Assembly: GCA_963281255.1 (NCBI GenBank)
Contig: OY725504.1
Location: 682,001 to 746,000, forward strand
DNA from: Aphrocallistes beatrix
Lineage: Eukaryota; Porifera; Hexactinellida; Sceptrulophora; Aphrocallistidae
DNA: 64,000 nt
Direction of reading: 5' to 3'
Both the position numbers and the translations under genes were made by a program. Numbering within the stretch: the first letter of the stretch is position 1; each line of letters begins with the position of its first letter. The notes beneath the pieces were generated by a model that searched no databases, was not told where the DNA came from, and saw only the letters and a list, made by a program, of their open reading frames with translations. Positions 31,048 to 40,400 of the stretch are shown here, in pieces.

Positions 31048-32487
31048 TTTGACTAGTTTTGTAGTTGAATAATTAGTAGAGATAATGTTTATGTTAAATT
31101 AATATATAGTACTTGTGTTCAGTGGTGTAGGGAACTTTGGCCCGATTGCAGACTTAATAGTGTGCACTCAACACAATTTTCTCACGGGTGGTCGAGGACT
31201 TGCAATGGAGAAGCATACCTATATGGATTCTGAGTAAAATGGCAATGTTCCTACAATAATTACTTATCTAGACTATCGTCCATGCTACCCAAAGCAAAAT
31301 TTATGCCTATGTGTGCATAAACAGAGCATACCTATACGTATATTCTGGATCTAATCAGCCGTCAACACACAATATTACATATACTATTTGAATGAGATTT
31401 GAATTTCTTATTATATATAATGCTAACTAGCATCAAATCATATTCATTTGGAAAATTCTCCAATCACTCGGAGGTGTAATGAACAAAATAATGCACAGAT
31501 ATAGGCTATGAGAGATTTTAAAACGTATGTCGTAGTGGTGATTGATTTAAGATACATATTGATATATTCAAGCCATGGCCTGCGATGTATAGCTGAGAGT
31601 AGTAATCTTGCGTAGCACTCCCAGCTAACACTTCGTGTTCGCAGAGTCCCTACGGGCTGGACTCCTGGGAATATCAGCTAGTTCAGAGGCTCCCTAAAGG
31701 CGCCTAATATTAATTACTTTCACTTATCCATTTTTAAATTTGTTTTCTTCATAAATCTGTAAAAAAATAAGAGGTGTGAAACTTTCGATTAAATATTCGA
31801 ACTCATCATTTGATATCTACGTACCAATTTTCATATCCCTACGACTTGGAAGTTAATAAATCAATTCGAACAAACAAACAAAACCCTAGCATTTTATGTA
31901 TAAGATGTACCTAGTCATTACGAATAACAGGGATATTGTCTCAATTAACTGAACTTCTGTACATAAAGATGTCCCAAGGGTTGCAATAACAAGAGTTGAC
32001 TTATGTCAAAGCGAAAAAGGACAATTACTGTTATACACACTACATAGAAAGTAGAATGTTCTTAAGCAAGCCAAGATGATGCGTGTTGGTGTGTACGACT
32101 ATGATTATTTGATTCACCGTTGGGAGTAGTATGAAGTATTTGTATTGAGACAACAGCATCCAATGGTGTTACCAAGACCAAAGACTGGCTATGCCTCCAC
32201 CACCCTCCAAGAAATTGAGAAACATTTTTATAAGATAATCATTCTTTAAACTACTTGATTCCCTGAAAATCTCTAATTATACTAAAACACGTATAAAATA
32301 TATACATGAATGTACATGAAGACACGGAATAGAACGCTCTTAACTTTTAAGACAAACTTATTTACAAACTTCTCCAGTCTACTGATAAGTTGGTAGAAAA
32401 TTCAACGAGCAAGGGGAGTCGAAATATATCAAATAACTATAAGGAAACTCAAAATATTGCAAGGGGCAAATAAAGCTTTGCTACTGT
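31048..32487. other. Intergenic region between NHL genes 2 and 3
   Basis: About 1.4 kb of AT-rich DNA with no ORF or element that I can support. The segment around 31570-31700 is locally less AT-rich but has no open frame or recognised RNA. The minus-strand promoter of gene 2 should be near 31050-31150. Confidence 0.5.
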
Positions 32488-33735
32488 CTAAAATATCTGA
32501 AGGCAATCTTTGTCACTAGAACAGACCACTATGACTCTTCCTTGATTGTCTACGACAACTCCCACAGGCTTGTTAGAAGTGTTTATCTTGTGAACCAATT
32601 CAAATTCAAGATTGAAGATCTTAATGCATTTAGAACGACTGTCTGAAATAAGAATATTATTAGAATCATCGATGAAGAAATACCAAGGACTAACAACTAC
32701 CATTCCTTCTCCTCTAGTAAGGACACTCTTCTGTAAAACGAGATTGTAGTCATGCAAGTGTAGACAAGGATTAGACTGATCCAGAATAAAAATGTATTCT
32801 CTGGACAGGTTTACATCACGAGGGGATTTGAGATTATCAGCGCCAAACTGAGACTTGAATTTATGTTTTTTTGAAAGTATCTGAATACGATTGTTTCCTG
32901 AATCACAAATATAAATGTCTCCATTCAATTCATTACAAGCTAGACCATGTGGGGAATTGAACTCAAGTTTAGATCTTCCATTTTTCCCAATTGAAGAAAC
33001 AAATTTCCCATTCAATTGATAAATAAGGATAGAATGGATTGGTCGTGAGTATAGAACATGTGAAATAAAGATTCTATATCCACTAATAACCAACCCACGA
33101 GGATAGTTCATCTTGCCTTCACCATCACTATCTCCAAACTTGAATGAGAACTTTCCAGAACTATCAAATGCTTTTACACATCCATTAACTGCATCTGCAA
33201 CATAGATCATGCCTGTTATATTATCAAATGCTATATCATGTGGATTGTACAACTGTTCCATTCCATTTCCTCTCTCACAAACACTCACCACAGGATGTAC
33301 CTTACTTTTATAGTCAACACTACTCTTCACCTTTTCTACCAACTTTCCCAACTTCAGTTCAGAAAACATTATGCTGTTGTCACACACAAAACCCACCATT
33401 TTAGGTTCTACTGGAAATGTGATTGTTGCGAGTTCTTTATTGATTTCAGATAAAATGTTTTCATGAAAAGTTTTATTTGCAGTTTTCAAATTGAGGTGAA
33501 AATCTCGTGTTTGTTCAAGATCTCGTTTCTTCTCTTTCTGTTTTTGAAACTCATCTCGATAAGAGTGATAGGATGCTAGAATTGTGTCCAACTCTTTCAA
33601 CAGTTCGCATTCTCTAGCTTTCACACAATCAATCAATTCCACAAACTTGTGTTTGATTTGTTCTCTCACTCTCCTCAATTCTAACACGAAATTATCCTCT
33701 CCATGATCTGGAGGAGTAGGATGAGCGGTAGCCAT
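32488..33735 (-). CDS. Coiled-coil/NHL-repeat protein, intronless (gene 3 of 3)
   Basis: A 415-aa single-exon ORF with the same layout as the 29818-31047 gene. A coiled coil occupies about residues 15-135 (LRRVREQIKHKFVELIDCV, YRDEFQKQKEKKRDLEQ) and an NHL propeller follows (YNPHDIAFDNITGMIYVAD, NYPRGLVISGYRIFI, NSPHGLACNELNGDIYICD, GNNRIQILSKK, SPRDVNLSREYIFILD). No RING or B-box. The two genes run head to tail on the minus strand, which suggests tandem duplication, although their sequences have diverged strongly. Confidence 0.86.
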   Translation of the reverse strand: MATAHPTPPDHGEDNFVLELRRVREQIKHKFVELIDCVKARECELLKELDTILASYHSYRDEFQKQKEKKRDLEQTRDFHLNLKTANKTFHENILSEINKELATITFPVEPKMVGFVCDNSIMFSELKLGKLVEKVKSSVDYKSKVHPVVSVCERGNGMEQLYNPHDIAFDNITGMIYVADAVNGCVKAFDSSGKFSFKFGDSDGEGKMNYPRGLVISGYRIFISHVLYSRPIHSILIYQLNGKFVSSIGKNGRSKLEFNSPHGLACNELNGDIYICDSGNNRIQILSKKHKFKSQFGADNLKSPRDVNLSREYIFILDQSNPCLHLHDYNLVLQKSVLTRGEGMVVVSPWYFFIDDSNNILISDSRSKCIKIFNLEFELVHKINTSNKPVGVVVDNQGRVIVVCSSDKDCLQIF

Positions 33736-34024
33736 TAACGTTCAGATCAGTTTTACAAGCCTTCAAATTGGAATACTCGAGTTAGAATTACGGATATTTT
33801 ATAGACAATTTCTGAAGTATAGAATGCTGGTAATATAATCTTATGCTGTAATATTCTTATAGACCGCCTTTGAAATATTGTACTCTATGAGCAAATTATT
33901 TTAGCTCACATGGGCAGTGGGCACCCATATCTAACTTTCTGTACCTCACACCAAAATGAAATTATTGTTGTTATTGCATCAATAATTCTAACCGTTAATC
34001 CTTATTTTTAGTTCTCATGTCAGG
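33736..34024. other. Divergent promoter region, NHL gene 3 and MGCC gene
   Basis: A 289-bp AT-rich spacer between divergently transcribed genes. CTCATGTCAG|G just before the plus-strand ATG resembles a splice acceptor, so the MGCC gene may have an upstream 5' UTR exon. Confidence 0.45.
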
Positions 34025-34933
34025 ATGGGTTGTTGTCCCTCTAGCTCCATAGACACCCCTCTTCCCCTCCCCTCCACACCCTCACAGCCCAACACACCCC
34101 ACACTCAATCCCCCTTCCCATACACCAGCCAGCTACCGTCCGATAATCCACCCCCGTACAGCCCGCAGCCCCCCGTAGGACACAAATCGCTGTCTCTCTC
34201 AGCTGCCACTTCTCACCCGGAAACTCAGATCCCGGTTCGAGGCTGGGGGGAACAGTGCCACTCCCCCTCGATAACAGCCTGGGGGCCGCATGAGAACATC
34301 AATGCTCACAGTGCCCTCCCGAGTATCGGATATAGGGATCAGCAGCAGCTGCAGAATCAGGTGCAGTTGCTCCAGCACTTTATCAACATAATACAGCAGG
34401 AGTCCACCACACACACCGCTCCTGTAGAGGAGAGGAGCTCCATGGAGGATGTGGAATCCTATGTCACACTTCAGGATCGGCCAAGTGAACAGGTGAACCG
34501 TCTACCTGCCTTGACAGGAGCGACGAGACGAATGCCGCATGGCATGAACCGTGCTAACCCCCTGGAGACACTCATGCCAATCCCGAATATCTCATTCCCG
34601 CACTCTTCTTCCTTCCCGCCAGCTCTAGCACTTTGTGCCAGCACCGATCTCAACCCTACCCCCGTCCCTGCCTCCTCCAACCCTCTGTCCAGACTGCCAC
34701 CCTTGCAGCTGGAGAGTCCGGACAGGACAGAGATCCCTGACAACCAGAGTCCCCGCTCACAGCGGTCTGGAATGCGCAGGAGGAAGAAGAAACGGAGGAG
34801 GAGACGTGCCACTGTCGCACCCACTGACACCTCTCTCCACAGTCCCCTCCCAACCCTGCAAAGACCCTTCACTGCCCCAAACCTCACAGCCACAGTCGCT
34901 GGCCCTCTCGGATCTAACAACGCATTCACTTGA
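34025..34933 (+). CDS. Disordered MGCC-start protein, function unknown
   Basis: A 302-aa ORF with coding-like GC content, unlike its AT-rich flanks. The product begins MGCCPSS, a classical context for N-terminal myristoylation at Gly2 with palmitoylation at Cys3/Cys4, so membrane attachment is likely. The rest is low-complexity Pro/Ser/Thr-rich, with a PPPY motif (residue 43 area, a potential WW-domain ligand). A short helical, glutamine-rich segment (QQLQNQVQLLQHFINIIQQ, about 105-123) follows. Near the C-terminus is a strongly basic block (RRRKKKRRRRR, about 250-260). I do not recognise a family. Reading frames on both strands are open here because of composition, but the plus frame has the plausible start. 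Confidence 0.6.
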   Translation: MGCCPSSSIDTPLPLPSTPSQPNTPHTQSPFPYTSQLPSDNPPPYSPQPPVGHKSLSLSAATSHPETQIPVRGWGEQCHSPSITAWGPHENINAHSALPSIGYRDQQQLQNQVQLLQHFINIIQQESTTHTAPVEERSSMEDVESYVTLQDRPSEQVNRLPALTGATRRMPHGMNRANPLETLMPIPNISFPHSSSFPPALALCASTDLNPTPVPASSNPLSRLPPLQLESPDRTEIPDNQSPRSQRSGMRRRKKKRRRRRATVAPTDTSLHSPLPTLQRPFTAPNLTATVAGPLGSNNAFT

Positions 34934-35603
34934 ACCTGCAGATCATTTTGAACTTATTTTCTAAAAATTCTTAATTTATTTAATCTTTGTAATTATAATA
35001 GTTTGGTAAAACATTTCATATTAATTTTAAACGAGCGCGCTTCGCTCTTGCACTGTGCGGCCTGCAGACACTATGTGTCCGCTTCAGTCCTTTTGGCAAA
35101 GTCTCCTCTATCAAATAATTTCAAGAGTTTGAAAATTAACAGTTTCGAACAAAATATACGTAATTTGTTTCCAAATTTGATCTCAAGAATCTATTACTCA
35201 TCATATAAACCGTTGAAAGTCAGTCTCCAGCATAAATTCGCAATTTGTTTACATTATGTAGGTCTTGGAGATAAAAACAAACAATATTGACCATATACGT
35301 AGCTTGAAAATACGACATTAAGAATAGTTGCCCCAAACCAGAGGTCAACCACTGAAGGCTAATCTCTTCAGAATATTTTCAAAAATTCGCCAGAAGTTGT
35401 GAAAATATGCAATTTAATCATGTTTATTCTAATTGTCGAGTTGCAGGAGATAGCTCCGCAGAAATTCTTTCACGACATTTGGAGATACAGGTGGTTAAAA
35501 TCTTATGCCACTTTTAAGTGCCACCTCGGTCTGAAAGCCTGAAGTAACGATTTTCTTCATTTTCGTTACTTAAAGTTACCCTCAAAAAACATGTTCATTC
35601 AAG
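34934..35603. other. Intergenic region upstream of DPCD, distal part
   Basis: AT-rich. A 95-codon ORF at 35003-35290 has no recognised domain and is probably chance. No element identified until the foldback copy at 35604. Confidence 0.5.
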
Positions 35604-35749
35604 GGGCATTCCTAATTTCCAGGACGGAACGGGACCGTCCCGGGAATTAGGTATCATCACCCGTCCCGGAGATTAGGCATCTTGACTCGTCCCTTCCCGG
35701 AAATTAGGTACCTGATGGTTCCGTCCCGTCCCGGAAATTAGGCATGCCC
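35604..35749. mobile_element. GGGCATGCC foldback element, copy 4
   Basis: Ends GGGCATTCC / GGCATGCCC with CCCGTCCCGGAAATTAGG-type units inside. Flanks share CATTCAAG (8 of 9 bases of the expected duplication). One terminal base has changed relative to the family (CATTCC instead of CATGCC). Confidence 0.85.
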
Positions 35750-35885
35750 CATTCAAGAAGCATAACAAACTTGTTTTAATGAATGTACTATTATGAATAT
35801 CCAGGGAACAATGTTGGCTACAATTGGACAATTTTGGCCCCTCCTAGGTATCCGTGTTGCCATGACTCAGAAAGTTTTCAAGGTA

Positions 35886-36013
35886 CAGCCGCTTAATCGT
35901 GCCACTTTTGGCAGGACCGGAAAGTACGAAATATTTTCGGTTAATAGGGTTCTCTGCTTAATCGGGACAAAATGTCATCTGACCGATGTGACCCTATTAA
36001 GCGGAGTCGACTG
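35886..36013. mobile_element. TA-flanked MITE, CAGTYGACTCCGC family, copy 3
   Basis: A shortened copy. The left end reads CAGCCGCTTAATCG and lacks the TCGACT of the family; the right end is intact (AAGCGGAGTCGACTG). TA flanks both sides. Confidence 0.8.
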
Positions 36014-36091
36014 TACTTCTTTCTTCGACGGAATTCTGTGATTTAATACAATTGTTATAATTGTATTGAGCGGAGCTACTCTATCTTATTG

Positions 36092-36143
36092 GGGCATGCC
36101 TAATTTCCGGGACGGGATCCCGTCCCGGAAATTAGGCATGCCC
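36092..36143. mobile_element. Perfect 52-bp palindrome, minimal GGGCATGCC foldback element
   Basis: The 26-base arm 36092-36117 (starting GGGCATGCC, ending GGGACGGGA) is followed directly by its exact reverse complement at 36118-36143, with no loop. A perfect 9-bp duplication, ATCTTATTG, flanks it (36083-36091 and 36144-36152). The element is therefore nothing but two terminal repeats. Its right end lies 32 bp before the DPCD start codon. Confidence 0.95.
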
Positions 36144-36175
36144 ATCTTATTGAGTTCATGAGTTAGTTCATAGGG

Positions 36176-36799
36176 ATGGCGTCACTCAAGCCAATAGCAT
36201 CAGGAGATAAGTGGCTAGAAGAGTTGAAAGAGGCCAAGAAAACGTGTCTCGTTTCAGAAGGAAGGAAGAAGGTGCACTATCTCTTCACTTCCGGAGTAGA
36301 GATGGCAGAAGATTACGATGTGAAGACATGCGCGCTCCTAATACGTAAATTCAAGCGTAAGGACATGCTAGGGGGACTGGGGAGGTGGGAGTTTGAAGTG
36401 GGGATGGCTCCTAGCGTTGGAGATGTAGGAGACATGATGATGGAAAGCCACAACAACCCGATCTTCTCTCGAGTGGACTCTCCTACTCACTTCCAATGGA
36501 GAGTTCGTAACCTCCCTTATCCCAAGTCTAACTACCTCCTCTCCTGTGAGGAAGCATCTCGCGAAATTGTGATAAAGACCGAAAACAAGAAGTATTACAA
36601 AAAGTTTAACATTCCAGACATGGATAGGTGTGACATTCCGTTTACTTCCGATTCACTGTCATTCGATCACGCGAACAACACGCTGATTGTGTCGTATAAG
36701 AAACCTCAAGGAATTCTCACACTCGAGAAGAAAGTCCTCCAGGAGATCTCCCAGCTCAAAGCGGGCGAGGACGGGCAAGCTGACTGTGCACAGAGTTAG
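36176..36799 (+). CDS. DPCD: DPCD, cilium-associated protein, intronless
   Basis: Orthologue of DPCD (deleted in primary ciliary dyskinesia), a conserved protein needed for motile cilia; human DPCD has been reported to interact with the RUVBL1/2 ATPases. The 207-aa ORF is a single exon, and human DPCD is 203 aa. Matching blocks in order are WLEELKEAKKTCL, GRKKVHYLFTSGVEMAEDYD, LLIRKFKRKDMLGGLGRWE, NNPIFSRVDS, FQWRVRNLPYPK, KTENKKYYKKFNIPDMDR and LSFDHANNTLIVSYKKP. AATAAA is at 36870-36875. The 5' flank carries the 52-bp palindromic insertion. Confidence 0.96.
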   Translation: MASLKPIASGDKWLEELKEAKKTCLVSEGRKKVHYLFTSGVEMAEDYDVKTCALLIRKFKRKDMLGGLGRWEFEVGMAPSVGDVGDMMMESHNNPIFSRVDSPTHFQWRVRNLPYPKSNYLLSCEEASREIVIKTENKKYYKKFNIPDMDRCDIPFTSDSLSFDHANNTLIVSYKKPQGILTLEKKVLQEISQLKAGEDGQADCAQS

Positions 36800-37496
36800 C
36801 TGTCTTGTAAAGTACGAGTCTCACTGTATTCATGTGTGATGCTATGTCAGTCTTGTTGAGAAATCTGCGAATAAATGTATACTCTTTTATATGCTGAAGC
36901 AGTGGCTGTTTTGGTTCCACGACTAATTTGTGGGGAGGCCTGTCACGCGTTAACTGGTGGAGTTGAGCCACTTATGTTATGCCAGACCTGTTATAGCGTG
37001 GCAGGCCAAATGGGAGTCAACAAATCAGAATTCTAATCAGAACATACACGAATTGCTCATATAACAGGATACGTACACGTGACTCCGCTTAATCGGGACA
37101 CTTTGGTCCGGATATTTTATCCCGATAATAATAATAATAATAATAAACCGATGAAATTTAATATTAGCTCCTCTCCAAGTATGGGAATCATTCCGTTCCT
37201 GGAGAATTGTCCCGATTAAGCGGAGTTGACTGTATTTATACATTTAATTTCGAAGTATAATACTTCAATAAGAATTCAGGAAAAGTGCCTGGGGATTTTT
37301 AATGCTAAATGTCCAAGATTTGGTCTAAACACCTGTCACTCCACTCAAGCAAGTGAATCGAAACTTTTATTAAGCACTACGAGATTTAAGAATATCACCT
37401 CTACTTTCTCCGTGAATGAGATTGATCTGAGTAATCTATGCGAATATACATACCATTATAACATGCAATAATATTTCCATCATTGTTACTAGCGGG
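36800..37496. other. Intergenic region, DPCD to RASA1 exon 1
   Basis: Contains the DPCD polyadenylation signal (36870-36875) and the MITE at 37076-37232. No gene seen. The RASA1 promoter and 5' UTR presumably lie between 37232 and 37496. Confidence 0.5.
37076..37232. mobile_element. TA-flanked MITE, CAGTYGACTCCGC family, copy 4
   Basis: Ends CACGTGACTCCGCTTAATCG and CGATTAAGCGGAGTTGACTG, flanked by TA. An (ATA)n microsatellite at about 37123-37146 has grown inside this copy. It is closest in sequence to copy 1 at 4069-4231. Confidence 0.85.
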
Positions 37497-40400
37497 ATGG
37501 CAAATCTCCTGAACATGCGGAAGTTAACAGAGAGCCGTGAGTCTCGGAGCTCCGCCATCTCTCTCCGTTCCATCGGCCTCACGACCTCTTCCAGTCTCCG
37601 GAGCCTGGAGGGGGACCTGCTGGAGATGGTGGACCCTTTCTACTGGGAACTGAACAAGATGGACGCAGACTTTGAAGGGTTTGAGTTGTCCGATGATGTG
37701 GAGGATGACTTCTCCGAGGAACTCGCTCTCACTTCTCCTCCGCAAGAATGGTGCGTTTATTTTATAATCTATTCACTGGATTGGTTTGAGGGAGCTAGTA
37801 ACCATAGGCGCCGAACCTGGGGGTGCTGGGGGGGCTCGATCCCCCCCTGGATTCGAAGATGGCCCATAGACGCAATACAAAATTTACGGTCGAGCCCCCC
37901 TGGAACCCCGAAATTATCCTTAGATTTCGAAAAGTTCGGCGCCCCTGTTAGTTACGGTCCTTACTCTTGTCAGAATTGTTGGGTGGTCGTTCTTACAGGT
38001 TCCACTGTGTTAAAAGTAAAATGTAATAAGATTTTCGGGAATAAAAGTTCTGTTTATCGTTGGGGACATGGCTTTAGTGCCACACACTTCTAACTAACCA
38101 ATGCTTCCAAACTTTTGTAATATTATACATCATAAATGTGTCGCAATATATTTATCGTCTGTGGAACCTACCTTTTACAACTTAGAATTACAGATGCGTT
38201 TCAATCGCTTTTCAAACTCGCCTTTGAGTCTTCGTATTGCATTATGGCTTATTTTTCTTAATTAAGATTATTCATATTTTATATTTATATTTTTATACAG
38301 TAGTTTTTTACTATTGCTGAATTTTGTTCTTTTTATTTATAATTTATTAGCATTTTCATATATTCTCTCTAACTGTAAGAAGGTCTGGAGTAGCCAGGCT
38401 TAAATCTTCTTTTAAACCCATTTACTTAGACAAAATCAAAATTAGTATAATTACGAGGGTCACTCGACAAGTTTTGAGCCTGGAGTAGTTGCTTCCATTT
38501 GATTGTGTTGAAAATTCCTAGGATTATTCATCTACCTATTATTATCTTTGGCTTTGAGTTTGATTTCAATCGGACAAGTTTCTAAAATATTATGCCACAT
38601 ATAATGGAGTGTCCTTGTGGACTCCGACACATTTGCAAGCCATTTCCTATGGAATTTTATTTATTCTCTTTATGGAAAAATGATAGTTGGGAACAAAATT
38701 TTGATAATTCAATATTATCAATGATGCGATATATTCACAATCCGGGGGGGGGGGGATTGTATGATTATCATATTTAAATTTCGTTTGCAAAACATAAATA
38801 AATGTTCAAAGATATCCCAATTCAACACTTGTAGTTGTGTTTTCATAGAGCTAATACAAAATGTCTTAGACAATTTCTTCATCACAATATTTTAGAAACT
38901 TGTCCGATTGAAATCAAACTCAAAGTCAAAGATAATAATAGGTAGGTGAATAATCCTAGAAATTTTCAACAAAATCAAACGGAAGCAACTACTCCAGGCT
39001 CAAAACATATTGAGTGACCCTCGTAGTACATCGATATACTACGTTGTATTACGTATAAGTATAAAGCTAAATGTCTAAACGAGATTTCGTTGCTATGCAG
39101 ATAAACAATTGAAGTTTCAAACTTACATTTGGAGGACAAAATCAGGACAAAATCATTAGTGTATGATTAGAGCTAGAATCCTGAGCGGATCATTAATATC
39201 CTATGAATATTATGAATCTTATGAATAATAAAATCACTCACCACATACTACATTCTTAATATACCATACATAGAACTCACATTTGGGTACCTAGAGGATC
39301 CCCATAGGATTTATTAGGGAAAGAGGTAAAAAGATTTCCTCATTCCCTTTGCAACCCTGATCTTATGCTATTAAATTTTTTAAAAAAATCGCTTTAGTCT
39401 CCTGAGGATCAGGAATAACGTCTAATTGAACTAAACTTAGGCCATCTTGATATAGCGGTGAGATAAATCTGGTACTCAAACCTTAAGTTTTGATTTCGCA
39501 ACGCTAGTACGCTAGATGTGACATGAAATGCATGCATTGTGTTAGAACTGTGAAGTTATTGTGTCAGAGTAATTGAATAATCCAACTTTAATTTTGAGAA
39601 ATGACCATGAAACATGTTCGGACAGATTATCATTACATGCATCCATAGTTACAATTCTAAAGAAATATGAATTGTATCTCAAACTGTGACGTCACTGACG
39701 TGATATGATAAGCTTTTCTAGAAATTATAATGAACCAAAATATACATACCGTATATCTCCGATATTTCCGGGACGATTATTCATTTTAGTCCCATTACCT
39801 GATGAAAAATAATATTTCAGATATAAGAACTCTTCAATCAATAGAGCCGTATGAATGATTAGATATATGATGAGAGGGAAAATATACTGTAGAACATTAT
39901 TCTAAGGGACAGCAGAAACAAATTAGCACCCTCTTTTGGGGGAGGGGTTGTGGGGGGGGGGGTGATCATTCGAGGGTCGGTTACTATTCGAGTAGACACC
40001 TGCATGATTATTTTCAGATGGATTGGAAATATCTAAGCGAACCATTTCAGAACTTTATCTAAGATACAAAAAGGATTTTGCTAACTCATTTCTGGTTTGG
40101 GTGGGGAAGCCATAAAATTTAGGGTTTTTACTATAAATAGAATGGATCTATGCCAAACTAGGTAAGAATTCAATTATTAATTATCCATAACATTACAGAT
40201 AAAAGAGTAAAGAATAATGCGATTATTTTTAAGAACCAATTAATATATTTACATTTACGAAATAGTAAATTTCCCCAATAATAATTGCCGTATATGAATA
40301 CGGATAAATTGGTCATATTTTCAACTTCATTAATTCGTGTTGTTAAAATGAGGTGTAAGTGGTTGCTATAGGGCAGGGACCAATGTTGCCATATCATGAA

